This document shows positions 54,939-63,987 of a stretch of 64,000 nucleotides of DNA, piece after piece (position 1 is the first letter of the stretch; each line of letters opens with the position of its first letter). The stretch lies in assembly GCA_019241645.1 (NCBI GenBank), contig JAFAWQ010000023.1, positions 1-64,000 on the forward strand. Reading direction: 5' to 3'. Origin of the DNA: Alphaproteobacteria bacterium (GTDB taxonomy: Bacteria > Pseudomonadota > Alphaproteobacteria > Micropepsales > Micropepsaceae). Below the pieces are notes generated by a model that did no database searches, was not told the origin of the DNA, and saw only the letters and a program-made list of their open reading frames with translations. Made by a program: the position numbers and the translations under genes.

Positions 54939-54964
54939 TCGCGGCAGCAGCGATCGAGCTGCGG

Positions 54965-56176
54965 CTATTCCAGGTAGAACCTCGCCGACAGCTGCACTTG
55001 GGTGTTGTTCTGCTTTGGATCGACGCCGCCGATGGCGCGCTCGTCTCGCTTGCTTTCGATCCACAAAAGCTCGCCCGTCAGCCGAACCCAGTCGTGGGGC
55101 AGCCAGCTGACCGCCGTCGTCAAGGCATGGCCGTTCTCGCTGAGCGCTGGGGAATCGCCGAACGTCGTACGGGTCTTCGTTTGGAACCAATCGCCCCGCA
55201 CCGCGAAGCGCCAATCGCCCCGCTCCCACCCGGCGAGCAGATAGGCCGAGTCGAAATCCGTTGTGCTGATGAAGCCTGCAAAGGGCACTATGGCCGTGTC
55301 GCCGGTGAGCGCCTGCGAAAGTAGGGTGAATTCATCGAACTTCCAGGAAGCCCCAACGTTCCAGAACTTCGTGCGCCAGCCGAAATCGTTGTCATGGTGT
55401 GCCGCCGGATCCGCCAAATTGTCGTACCGTTCCAGTTCAAGGTGCCACCCGGCCGCATCGTCCCAGGAGATTCCGGCATACCAGCCCGCGCGATCATCGT
55501 ACTCCTCAAAAATGGGAGTCCGTCCGGGTGGGATTTCACCAAAAAGAATGAGCGAAGAATCGGGAAGCCTGAGGTGATCGAGAAGACCGGTAGGCCGGTC
55601 GCTGAGAGTCCAGCCCCGATCGGCGACCATTACACCGGCCGGATCGTTCCAGCCGTAAGCGGCCGCCACAAGCTGCAAGGTGCCGGACGGCGTGCGCCAA
55701 TCGAGCGTTCCCTCGCCGCCAATGGTGCGCAGTTCCTCACCGAACCAGGTGTTGATCGCCGACGGCGTGATGGTCCAATAGCTGGACCAGCCCACCTCCG
55801 TGTTCTCCAGGGAAAACGGTGCGAAAAACGCGCCCCCCTTGATCGACCAGCGCCAGGCGCTTGTCGAAACCGGCCGGTAACGCAGATAGGCTTCGAGCGC
55901 ATCCACAAATGTTCGCTGCTCGGGTTCAATGCGCAGCACCGTCAGCGCGAGAAGTTCCGGCATGAGCATTACATAGCCCTGCCCGACCGCTTCGCCGAAC
56001 TGGACGCCGGAGTCGCCCTTTCCAAAGCGCGTTTTGCCAAGCCCACCTTGCAGCCACGAGGTTTCGTCGGCAGGTGATACGAGCCGGATGTCGATGTAAC
56101 CGCTCGCACCATAATCGATTTCGGCTGAGGCCGGTCCCGCCGTCACGCACAAGAGCAGCGACAGGATCCTTTTCAT
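54965..56176 (-). CDS. Putative outer-membrane beta-barrel protein
   Basis: A protein of 403 residues. Signal peptide (about 1-18, ending GPASA), then alternating hydrophobic/polar strands with many Trp and Tyr, and a C-terminal strand QVQLSARFYLE. The pattern suggests a 14- to 16-stranded porin-like barrel; no named family is recognised. It is the last gene of a three-gene operon with a cupredoxin and a histidine kinase, one base after the kinase stop. It converges on the acyl-CoA synthetase gene with 26 bases between stops. Confidence 0.75.
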   Translation of the reverse strand: MKRILSLLLCVTAGPASAEIDYGASGYIDIRLVSPADETSWLQGGLGKTRFGKGDSGVQFGEAVGQGYVMLMPELLALTVLRIEPEQRTFVDALEAYLRYRPVSTSAWRWSIKGGAFFAPFSLENTEVGWSSYWTITPSAINTWFGEELRTIGGEGTLDWRTPSGTLQLVAAAYGWNDPAGVMVADRGWTLSDRPTGLLDHLRLPDSSLILFGEIPPGRTPIFEEYDDRAGWYAGISWDDAAGWHLELERYDNLADPAAHHDNDFGWRTKFWNVGASWKFDEFTLLSQALTGDTAIVPFAGFISTTDFDSAYLLAGWERGDWRFAVRGDWFQTKTRTTFGDSPALSENGHALTTAVSWLPHDWVRLTGELLWIESKRDERAIGGVDPKQNNTQVQLSARFYLE

Positions 56177-56177
56177 G

Positions 56178-57992
56178 TCATGCCGCGCGGCTCATCGCGC
56201 TGTTCCGGACCGGCAGATGAATGGTTGCGGTCGTGCCAACGCCCAGTTCGCTCTGCAGCTGCAGGTGGCCTCCATGCAGCTCGACGATGGCTTTGGCGAA
56301 AGGAAGTCCAAGTCCTGCGCCCTGGTGCCGCCCGTCCAGCGCGGAGCGAAGCCGATGGAACGGTCGGACGACACTTGCCAACAGGTCGGGCTGAATACCG
56401 GTGCCGGTGTCGGCGACACAAATCGACAAGGATCCGTTTTCGGCGCTGCACGTCACGCGAACCTCCCCGCCGGCCGACGTAAACTTGACTGCATTGTGAA
56501 CAATGTTGGTAAACGCCCGCTTAAGGCGAATGGCGTCGCCTTCCATTTCCACGCTGCTGCTGTGAGCAGGTGCCACCATGTTCAGCTTCACACCGTTCTT
56601 TTGGGCCAACGGCCCCAGAGCCCCGGCCGCTTCCTGGAGAATTTGCGCCGGTTTGATAAGCGCGCGTGTAAGTCTCAACCGCTCGCCCTCGATTTCAGCG
56701 AGATCCAACATCCGCTCCACCAGGTCGAGGAGCTTGCCGGCGCTGTCGCGGATATCGTGAGCATAGTCCGCGTAGCGCTGATTGATCGGACCAACGATCT
56801 GATGCTCGATCATTTCACTGAAGCCGACAACCGCATTCAGCGGCGTGCGCAACTCATGACTCATGTTTGCCAGAAACTGCGATTTGGCACAGTTTGCGGA
56901 AACGGCTTCGTTTCGCGCGATTTCCGTGGTGTCGAGAGCCTGCCGAAGCGCTGCCTCGCGGTCCGCAATAGCGCGCGTCATGTGGCTCAGCGCGTCCGAG
57001 AGATGCCCGATCTCGTCCCGCTGCGGTAATCTGGGAAGGGCCGCGTAATTGCCCGAAGCAATCCGGCGGGCGGCGGCGGCAAGTGACTCGAGCGGACGCG
57101 CAGCGCCGCGCACGATCGCCAGTATGCCGATCACACCGGCGACGAGGGCCACCGCCAGCAGCGCAAGCAGGGGCAAGACCAGCGAGCGGTAGGCTGCGAG
57201 CGCTTCATCAAGCGGATAACTGATCTGCGCCACGACAGGGGCGCCCTCTGCCGCGGCCGCGAGCCTCGACACAGCGGTCAGATAATGGTGACCAAGCTCC
57301 ACGGTTTCCCTGATGACAACCTGCTGCGTCACCCGTGGAAGCGGAACGACTGCCGTGGGACCATCCAAGCCATTTCGGGACGCCGTTCGCCACCTGCCTT
57401 CGCGATCCATCGTCGCCAGCAGAAGCCCGCGTGGCTCCGCCGAGAGCGCGCGAAGGTGCACCAACAATGCATCGTCGACCGGAATGAAGGCAGCGATAAA
57501 TCCGATCGGGACGGGCGCGCGCACAGGCACGGCGACAAGCCAGTAGGCGCGTCCGTCGATTCCGGTCAGGGCGGCGGCCTGGTCGTTGGCGGCTGCGGCG
57601 GATAGCAACCCCGCAAAACGGAATCGGCCCGGTCCACTTTGCGGAGCCGCCGTATCCACTTCCAAAGATCCATCGAGCGCCACGAGCATCATCCGGCTTG
57701 CGCCGATACGCTGGCTATGATTGCGCAGCGCGGACAATTCCGTATCGTGATTGTGCTGCGCGATAGCCGCGCGCAGGGCATAGTCAAGCGATGAAGCCTT
57801 GACAGCGTCGGTCACGCGCTCGGCAAAGAACTCTAATTGACGGGTGAACACGCCCATTTCGGCCGTCAGCTCACGCTCTCCGCGCTGCACCAGACTGTGG
57901 CGCAAGTAGAGGTAGGCCATTCCAGCCGTAAGCAGCTGGACCGCAGCAAGACTTACCGCAAGAAAAAGTGCGAGTCGGGCGCGGAAGCTCAT
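56178..57992 (-). CDS. Membrane sensor histidine kinase
   Basis: A protein of 604 residues. First helix about 9-30, a periplasmic sensor domain of about 250 residues, a second helix about 280-303, a HAMP domain (RPLESLAAAARRIASGNY onward), and the H-box MSHELRTPLN with His379. N-box NIVHNAVKF, G1 DTGTGIQ and G2 GAGLGLPF are intact. No receiver domain and no response regulator gene lies nearby. It follows the cupredoxin gene by nine bases and precedes the barrel gene by one, so the sensor probably reports on what these periplasmic proteins bind. Confidence 0.9.
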   Translation of the reverse strand: MSFRARLALFLAVSLAAVQLLTAGMAYLYLRHSLVQRGERELTAEMGVFTRQLEFFAERVTDAVKASSLDYALRAAIAQHNHDTELSALRNHSQRIGASRMMLVALDGSLEVDTAAPQSGPGRFRFAGLLSAAAANDQAAALTGIDGRAYWLVAVPVRAPVPIGFIAAFIPVDDALLVHLRALSAEPRGLLLATMDREGRWRTASRNGLDGPTAVVPLPRVTQQVVIRETVELGHHYLTAVSRLAAAAEGAPVVAQISYPLDEALAAYRSLVLPLLALLAVALVAGVIGILAIVRGAARPLESLAAAARRIASGNYAALPRLPQRDEIGHLSDALSHMTRAIADREAALRQALDTTEIARNEAVSANCAKSQFLANMSHELRTPLNAVVGFSEMIEHQIVGPINQRYADYAHDIRDSAGKLLDLVERMLDLAEIEGERLRLTRALIKPAQILQEAAGALGPLAQKNGVKLNMVAPAHSSSVEMEGDAIRLKRAFTNIVHNAVKFTSAGGEVRVTCSAENGSLSICVADTGTGIQPDLLASVVRPFHRLRSALDGRHQGAGLGLPFAKAIVELHGGHLQLQSELGVGTTATIHLPVRNSAMSRAA

Positions 57993-58001
57993 CGCTGACC
58001 C

Positions 58002-58634
58002 TCAATAGCTCCCCATATGACGATGCTTCGGGGGTGGTGCGAGGAGAGGCAGCGAAAAGGCAAGCCTGCTTGCCCCCTTCACCGTCAAGGCGGCCGATGG
58101 CGCGGGATGTCCCGGCGTCAATTGCGGATGCCAGATCTCAACACGGTAGGTTCCCGGCGGTGCGTCGATGCGAGCCAGCCCATGCGCATCGCTGAGCGCG
58201 ACCCAAGGGGAATCCGTCACGAACACATACGCAATCATGTGATCGTGAATGTTGCAGCCGATCGCGACAATACCGGTTCTGTTAAAGACAATCGGTTCAG
58301 ACTTCCGTCCCTCGTCGATTTCGAAAGCGAATTGCTTCACCGGCGAGAACGAATAAACCTGATGCATTGTCGTATCGTTGTTGGTGAACGTGACCCGGCC
58401 CCCGGTCCGAACGACTGTCACCAGTGGAACAAAGGTCTCCTTGCGCTGGTCGATGATCGCCTCGACCGGCAGATGCGTGGAAGCGGCGGCAGCGCTGGTC
58501 GGCGTTAGCGATACCACCGCATTGAGGGCCGGATGGCCGTGCGAATCCGTTGTCGCGACATCAATGGTAGCGCCGCCTGCAGACGCGGTATTCAGCAGGA
58601 AGGCAACAGCTAAAACTGGCGGGATTCGCGGCAT
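58002..58634 (-). CDS. Exported cupredoxin-domain protein (methylamine-utilisation type)
   Basis: A protein of 210 residues. Signal peptide about 1-22, then a beta-rich domain with type 1 copper ligands His91 (in TTMHQVYSFS), Cys127, His130 and Met133 (in GCNIHDHM). The C-terminal part resembles a carboxypeptidase-regulatory-like beta-sandwich (GLARIDAPPGTYRVEIWHP). Such proteins are often called methylamine utilisation proteins, though no amine dehydrogenase is in the window. Start at 58634 (MPRIPP) is chosen because it gives the signal peptide; an upstream start at 58706 would not. First gene of the operon with the kinase and barrel. Confidence 0.85.
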   Translation of the reverse strand: MPRIPPVLAVAFLLNTASAGGATIDVATTDSHGHPALNAVVSLTPTSAAAASTHLPVEAIIDQRKETFVPLVTVVRTGGRVTFTNNDTTMHQVYSFSPVKQFAFEIDEGRKSEPIVFNRTGIVAIGCNIHDHMIAYVFVTDSPWVALSDAHGLARIDAPPGTYRVEIWHPQLTPGHPAPSAALTVKGASRLAFSLPLLAPPPKHRHMGSY

Positions 58635-58741
58635 GGCTAACCGTAGGTCAGAATGGTTACCCTTCGCTTTGCGACCGGTTGACAAGCGGTAAACGAACAG
58701 AGGCAAATCGCAGGCGCAGACGCCTATAGGCGAGGGATGGC

Positions 58742-60163
58742 ATGTCGTTTTGGAACAGGCGAAAGCCGGTCGACGTGGCTGCCGCCACAGACGCGGCCCA
58801 CCGGTTGAAGCCGACCCTCAGCTGGCCGCATTTGGTGGCGATGGGCGTGGGTGCCATCGTCGGCACCGGCATCTACACGCTGACCGGGATCGGGGCGGGG
58901 CTCGCCGGCCCTGCTGTCGTCCTGTCGTTCCTGCTATGCGGCGTGATCTGCGCCTGCGCCGCCTTCTGTTACGCCGAAATGGCCACGATGATACCTGCGG
59001 CTGGCAGCGCCTACACCTATACATATTCCGTGCTGGGCGAGCTGCTAGCCTGGATTGTGGGTTGGAGCCTGATTCTCGAATATACCGTCGCCGCTGCCGC
59101 TGTGGCGGTGGGATGGTCGGCGCATGTGGCCGAGTTCATTCAGGCGGCGGGCTGGAGCGTGCCCACACCGCTGCTGCACGGCGTGATGGCCGGCGGAGTC
59201 GTTGACCTCCCAGCCATCGTTATCGCGACCGGGGTCACGGCCCTGCTCATCATCGGTACGCGCGAGAGCGCCACGGTGAATCTCATCCTGGTGATCATCA
59301 AGCTGGCCGCACTGGTGCTGTTTGTCGTGCTGGCCACCGCAGCCTTCGATTCCGCGCGCTTTCATCCCTTTATGCCATACGGTTTTGCCGCGCATTTGGA
59401 CGCTGACGGAGTCAAGCGCGGCGTGCTTGCTGCCGCGGCACTGGTATTCTTTGCCTTCTATGGCTTCGATGCCGTCTCGACCGCAGCAGAGGAAACCAAA
59501 AAGCCGGAGCGCGATCTCACCATCGGCATTATCGGCTCAATGGTGCTGTGCACAACGATCTATATGGCGGTCGCCGCCTCGGCCCTTGGGGCTTCGTATT
59601 TCGGGGACTTTTCCAAGAGCGGCGCCCCGCTGGTTTACATCCTGAACGGCCTCAACCACGGCATGGCCGCGCAGGTTGTCGCCAGCGCGGCCATCATCGC
59701 GTTGCCGACTGTCATTCTGGTGCTGATGTATGGCCAGAGCCGCATCTTTTTCGTGATGGCGCGCGATGGATTGCTGCCGCCCCGCCTTGCTGCTGTAAGC
59801 CGCAAACGTGGAACGCCGGTCCTGATGACGTCGCTGACGGGCCTCGTTGTCGCCGTTCTCGCCGCAACCCTGAAGTTGGATCAGATCGCGCTGTTGGCCA
59901 ACGCCGGCACGCTCTGCGCCTTCGTTGCGGTGGCGGCGAGCATGCTCGTTCTGCGCGTGCGCGAACCCGATCGCGCGCGTGTTTTCCGCACGCCGCTGCC
60001 GTGGGTCATTGGACCAGTTTGCATTGTGGGCTGCCTCTATCTTTTCCTGAACGGGCTTCCCGCATTCACACAGTGGTGGTTCCTGTTCTGGAACGCCTGC
60101 GGCATCATCGTCTACTTCGCCTACGGCGCCTGGCGAAGCCGTCTCGCGCGCGCAGAACTCTGA
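58742..60163 (+). CDS. APC-family amino acid permease
   Basis: Inner-membrane amino acid transporter of the cationic amino acid transporter type. The protein has 473 residues and about 12 helices. The first helix has the substrate motif GVGAIVGTGIYTLTG, the TM6 region has FYGFDAVSTAAEETKKPERD, and a conserved LMYGQSRIFFVMARDGLLP is present. The substrate specificity is not certain. It diverges from the cupredoxin operon across 107 bases and is followed by the MHS transporter gene after 24 bases, so the two may be co-transcribed. Confidence 0.9.
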   Translation: MSFWNRRKPVDVAAATDAAHRLKPTLSWPHLVAMGVGAIVGTGIYTLTGIGAGLAGPAVVLSFLLCGVICACAAFCYAEMATMIPAAGSAYTYTYSVLGELLAWIVGWSLILEYTVAAAAVAVGWSAHVAEFIQAAGWSVPTPLLHGVMAGGVVDLPAIVIATGVTALLIIGTRESATVNLILVIIKLAALVLFVVLATAAFDSARFHPFMPYGFAAHLDADGVKRGVLAAAALVFFAFYGFDAVSTAAEETKKPERDLTIGIIGSMVLCTTIYMAVAASALGASYFGDFSKSGAPLVYILNGLNHGMAAQVVASAAIIALPTVILVLMYGQSRIFFVMARDGLLPPRLAAVSRKRGTPVLMTSLTGLVVAVLAATLKLDQIALLANAGTLCAFVAVAASMLVLRVREPDRARVFRTPLPWVIGPVCIVGCLYLFLNGLPAFTQWWFLFWNACGIIVYFAYGAWRSRLARAEL

Positions 60164-60187
60164 TCACATTCGAGCGAAGGACAAGCG

Positions 60188-61837
60188 ATGGCGATAGAGC
60201 CGCAAGTGGCGACCGACCGTCGTAAGATGACTCTCGTCGTTGCCGCATCATCCGCTGGCACCGTGTTCGAGTGGTACGATTTCTTCATCTATGGCTCGCT
60301 TGCCCCGATCATCGCCAGGCATTTCTTCGCCGCCGCCGGCGAGACGCAAGGCTATATTCTCACACTCCTCACCTTTGCCGCCGGCTTTTTCGCGCGCCCG
60401 TTCGGCGCCATCGTGTTTGGACGCCTCGGCGATCGCACCGGGCGCAAGCGCACGTTTCTAGTCACGATTACGGTCATGGGCACCGCAACATTCCTGGCGG
60501 GCTTATTGCCCGATGCGAATGCCATTGGGCCGGCCGCGCCGTGGCTACTCGTTAGCCTGCGCGTCGCGCAGGGCTTCGCGATCGGCGGCGAATATGGCGG
60601 CGCTGCGATCTACGTCGCCGAGCATGCGCCGCACGGAAAACGCGGCAGCGCCACCGGCTGGATTCAACTATCCGCTTCGATTGGACTTATCCTGGCGCTT
60701 GGCATCATCTTGGTTGTGCAGCGAGTGCTGGGCGATGCGGTGTTCGCGGACTGGGGCTGGCGCATTCCCTTCCTGCTTTCCGCGATTCTGCTCGGCATCT
60801 CATTGTGGATTCGGCTCAAGCTCGATGAGTCGCCGCTGTTTCAGCGCATCCGAGATGAAGGCGGCCTTGCGCACGCTCCTCTGCGCGAGGCGCTGTTCGA
60901 GCCCGCCAATCTCAAGACCATCTTGATCGTGCTGTTCGGCATCCTCACCGGACAGGGGGTCGTCTGGTATCTTGCTCAGTTCTACACGCTGTTCTTCCTG
61001 CAGCATGTGCTGAAACTCGATTTGGCGCACGCCACCACTTTCATCATGCTGATGACGGTGATCACCCTTCCCTTTTATATCTTCCTCGCCTGGCTCTCTG
61101 ATCGCATCGGCCGCAAGCCAATCATGCTGGCTGGCCTGCTTGTAACAGCAATTGCAGCCTTTCCCGTTTTTCAGATTTTGACGGAGGCTGTGAACCCAGC
61201 ACTCGCGGCTGCAGCCGAGCGCGCGCCTGCCAGGGTGATCGCAGCTCCCGCCGATTGCTCGCTCCAGTTCAACCTGACCGGCACAGCGAGCTACGTAACA
61301 TCCTGCGACATCGTCAAGGCCGCGCTCACTGCGGCTGGCGTACCATACCGCACGGAAAGCGCGCCGCCGGGCACCTTTGCGCTCTTGCATGTCGGCACAT
61401 CGGAGGTTTCGAGTCCCGACGGCCGTGATCTCAGTCCTGTTGAACTCGCGGCGGCGAAGAAAGAGTTTGGCGTCAGGCTGGACGCCGCCCTCAAAGCGGC
61501 GGGATATCCAGCGAAAGCCGATCCTGCCAAGGTTAATACAGGGCGCACGCTACTGGTTCTCGTTCTGCTCGGGCTGGCGGCCGCCGCGCTGTACGCGCCC
61601 CAGGCTGCCGCGCTTGTCGAACTGTTCCCGACCCGCATCCGCTACACGGCTTTGTCGCTGCCCTACCACGTGGGCGTCGGCTGGTTCGGCGGCTTCCTGC
61701 CGGCCACCGCTTTCGCCATCGTCGCGGCCACGGGGAACATTTACGCCGGCCTGTGGTATCCGGTAATCGTCGCGGCTGTGGGTGTCGCCGTTTCGCTTCT
61801 GCTGCTGCCGGAGACCTATCACCGTAGTATCGATTAG
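60188..61837 (+). CDS. MHS-family MFS transporter with internal soluble insertion
   Basis: A 549-residue member of the metabolite:proton symporter (ShiA/ProP-like) branch of MFS. Signature parts are SSAGTVFEWYDFFIYGSLAP, FARPFGAIVFGRLGDRTGRK and RVAQGFAIGGEYGGAAIYVAEH. Twelve helices are expected, but a soluble insertion of about 115 residues (335-450) splits the C-terminal half, with C357 and C373 as a possible disulfide pair. The substrate is unknown. Its ribosome-binding site GAAGGA precedes the ATG. Confidence 0.9.
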   Translation: MAIEPQVATDRRKMTLVVAASSAGTVFEWYDFFIYGSLAPIIARHFFAAAGETQGYILTLLTFAAGFFARPFGAIVFGRLGDRTGRKRTFLVTITVMGTATFLAGLLPDANAIGPAAPWLLVSLRVAQGFAIGGEYGGAAIYVAEHAPHGKRGSATGWIQLSASIGLILALGIILVVQRVLGDAVFADWGWRIPFLLSAILLGISLWIRLKLDESPLFQRIRDEGGLAHAPLREALFEPANLKTILIVLFGILTGQGVVWYLAQFYTLFFLQHVLKLDLAHATTFIMLMTVITLPFYIFLAWLSDRIGRKPIMLAGLLVTAIAAFPVFQILTEAVNPALAAAAERAPARVIAAPADCSLQFNLTGTASYVTSCDIVKAALTAAGVPYRTESAPPGTFALLHVGTSEVSSPDGRDLSPVELAAAKKEFGVRLDAALKAAGYPAKADPAKVNTGRTLLVLVLLGLAAAALYAPQAAALVELFPTRIRYTALSLPYHVGVGWFGGFLPATAFAIVAATGNIYAGLWYPVIVAAVGVAVSLLLLPETYHRSID

Positions 61838-61960
61838 GCTAGGAACACCGCCGTTTCGGGTGGAACTCGGCGCATAACTGTCTTGAAACGCTGATATTTC
61901 AATTTGATGCGGCGCCTTGATCCTGCCCCAAGGAACCCCGATATTACGCAGGTGATCCCG

Positions 61961-61975
61961 GCCCGGAAGCCGGGC
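61961..61975 (+). promoter_or_regulatory. Hairpin just upstream of the Bax inhibitor-1 ribosome-binding site
   Basis: GCCCGG-aag-CCGGGC forms a perfect 6-bp stem. It ends two bases before AAGGAG (61978-61983), so if transcribed it could limit ribosome access. Confidence 0.35.
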
Positions 61976-61992
61976 TAAGGAGATTTTGCCAG

Positions 61993-62736
61993 ATGGCTGA
62001 CTACAATCCACGCGTCATTACCAGCCCAACAAGCGTTGGCGTCATTGACGCCGGGCTGCGGGCCTACATGCTGCGGGTCTATAACTACATGCTTGTCGCG
62101 CTGTCCCTAACCGGTGCTGTTGCATGGGCGACCGCCACAACCTCGTTCGGCAGCCTCTTTTTTCGCCCGGTTGTTGTCGCGGGCCATGTTGTGCCGGCGA
62201 TAAGCGGTCTGGGATTGGCTGCCGTCTTCGCGCCGCTCGCGCTGGTCTTTTTCCTTGGCTTCCGACTGAACCGAATGAGCCTTGGCGCTGCGCAGCTGAC
62301 CTTCTGGGGCTATGCCGCCTTGGTCGGAATCTCTCTGGGCATTCTAGTATTCGCCTACACCGGCCAGAGCGTTGCCCAGGTATTTTTCATTACGGCTGCG
62401 GCGTTCGGTGGCCTCAGTCTTTGGGGATATACAACCCAACGCGACCTGACGGGTTTCGGATCGTTTCTCATCATGGGCGCATGGGGACTGTTGATCGCGA
62501 TGCTGGTTAATTTTTTTCTGAAATCGCCCATGATCATGTGGATGGTTTCGATAGCTGGTGTAGGGATCTTCGCGGGCCTGACCGCGTATGACACGCAGAA
62601 GATCAAGGAGATGTACGTCTCGGGTGACGACGGCACGGTGATGGGCCGGAAGGCGATCTTCGGCGCACTCAACCTTTACATCGACTTTGTGAACATGTTC
62701 CAGTTCCTACTATATCTGCTCGGCAACCGCCGCTAA
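61993..62736 (+). CDS. Bax inhibitor-1/YccA-family membrane protein
   Basis: A 247-residue, seven-helix membrane protein of the BI-1 family. Characteristic segments are LRVYNYMLVALSLTGAVAW near the N-terminus, a central FFITAAAFGGLSLWGYTTQRDLT, and C-terminal GLTAYDTQKIKEMY with the acidic residues of the pH sensor, followed by NLYIDFVNMFQFLL. Family members leak calcium or regulate protein turnover. AAGGAG precedes the ATG, and a terminator follows. Confidence 0.93.
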   Translation: MADYNPRVITSPTSVGVIDAGLRAYMLRVYNYMLVALSLTGAVAWATATTSFGSLFFRPVVVAGHVVPAISGLGLAAVFAPLALVFFLGFRLNRMSLGAAQLTFWGYAALVGISLGILVFAYTGQSVAQVFFITAAAFGGLSLWGYTTQRDLTGFGSFLIMGAWGLLIAMLVNFFLKSPMIMWMVSIAGVGIFAGLTAYDTQKIKEMYVSGDDGTVMGRKAIFGALNLYIDFVNMFQFLLYLLGNRR

Positions 62737-62761
62737 TCGCGACAAAACACCCAAAGCATAG

Positions 62762-62787
62762 AAAGGCCCCGTTTCACCGGGGCCTTT
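62762..62787. terminator. Bidirectional terminator between BI-1 and O-methyltransferase
   Basis: AAAGGCCCC pairs with GGGGCCTTT across GTTTCACC, with A and T tracts on the two sides, so it can serve both convergent genes. Confidence 0.85.
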
Positions 62788-62790
62788 TGC

Positions 62791-63450
62791 TTATCGCTTG
62801 CGCGCGAGCATCACACCGTCGCCGAGCGCCAGCATCGCCATGTCGACGCGATCGTCATCGTGGATTTTCCGGTTGAGCGCGCGAAGGGCCGCGGTGGTCT
62901 CGTCGCATTCGGAGGGATCGGCGACCTTGCCGCTCCACAGCATGTTGTCCAGAGCGATCAGGCCGCCCGCCCGCACCAGCTTCAGCGCACGCTCGTAATA
63001 AGCATCATACGATTCCTTGTCCGCGTCGATGAAGGCAAAATCGAACGCCGCTTCGCCGGTCGCAATCATGCGATCCAGTGTTTCAACCGCCGGGCCAAGT
63101 CGAAGTTCGATCTTCGCGGCAACACCAGCCTCGCCCCAATATCGGCGCGCAATATCGGTAAATTCCTTGCTGACATCGCAACAAACGACCCTGCCATCGT
63201 CGGGCATGGCCAGCGCCACGGCGAGCGCGCTGTAGCCCGTGAATGTGCCGATCTCGAGATAGCGGCTGGTGCTGATGAGTTGCGCGAGCAACGCCATAGC
63301 CGCACCCTGATCCGGACCGATCTGCATGCCGGAATGAGGGTGTTTCGCCGTTTCTTCCCGGCAGCGACGAAGCGCGGGATGTTCTCGCGCGCCGATGTCT
63401 GTGATGTACGCGAACAATTGGTCGCTCGACGGCAGCATGCGGCTCATCAT
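62791..63450 (-). CDS. Class I SAM-dependent O-methyltransferase (COMT-like)
   Basis: A 219-residue Rossmann-fold methyltransferase. SAM-binding motif I is YLEIGTFTGYSALAVALA, and the catalytic/metal region is FIDADKESYDAYYERAL followed by GGLIALDNMLWSGKV with the conserved DN pair of the catechol/caffeoyl-CoA methyltransferase type. It is a small soluble enzyme with an unknown phenolic or other hydroxyl substrate. The ATG at 63450 or the next codon at 63447 follows AAAGGA. Confidence 0.92.
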   Translation of the reverse strand: MMSRMLPSSDQLFAYITDIGAREHPALRRCREETAKHPHSGMQIGPDQGAAMALLAQLISTSRYLEIGTFTGYSALAVALAMPDDGRVVCCDVSKEFTDIARRYWGEAGVAAKIELRLGPAVETLDRMIATGEAAFDFAFIDADKESYDAYYERALKLVRAGGLIALDNMLWSGKVADPSECDETTAALRALNRKIHDDDRVDMAMLALGDGVMLARKR

Positions 63451-63615
63451 TTGTTCCTTTCGGTAGCCGACACCGTCACGAAAAGACCAAGATCGCCCCG
63501 CTTGGCAAGCGGTTTCGACAACCTATATCAACAGTGCCGGTTGGCGGCGTCGAGGTGCATCCGAAAGCGCAGCCCCCAGCCTCGCGGATCGTCTCCGTTT
63601 GCCGGCCGGCTTTCC

Positions 63616-63987
63616 CTATCTGCGGTTTTCGAAGGCGCGCCAGTTTGCCGCCATTTGGCCAAACAGGCCTCCCACTGCCCCCGTCAAAACACAGACCGCC
63701 GTTCCCACAGGAATGACCCGACTCGCCAGATCACCGAGCGCCACCGACAACGCGATGCCAAGAAACGCGCAAGCGCCCCCCACGATGGCACCGGCCGTCG
63801 CGCCCGGGAAATAGCCTTTCGCAGAGTCCATTGCGTACAGATATCCTGCAGTCGCCGATATCATCATCCCCCCGAATTCGAAGACGTGGACGATCACCCA
63901 CGGGACGAAGTGTCCTAACACGACCATCAGTAGCTGCAGGAGCGTGCCGACAATCAGGGCTCGAAGCAGAATTCTGGGCTCTATCAC
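63616..63987 (-). CDS. Hypothetical four-helix membrane protein
   Basis: A 123-residue protein with about four membrane helices and conserved-looking Gly motifs (GYFPGATAGAIVGGACAFLG and GAVGGLFGQMAANW). It starts with GTG at 63987 after AAAGG. I do not recognise the family. It is on the same strand as the O-methyltransferase, 165 bases upstream, and the start lies 13 bases from the window edge. Confidence 0.6.
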   Translation of the reverse strand: MIEPRILLRALIVGTLLQLLMVVLGHFVPWVIVHVFEFGGMMISATAGYLYAMDSAKGYFPGATAGAIVGGACAFLGIALSVALGDLASRVIPVGTAVCVLTGAVGGLFGQMAANWRAFENRR

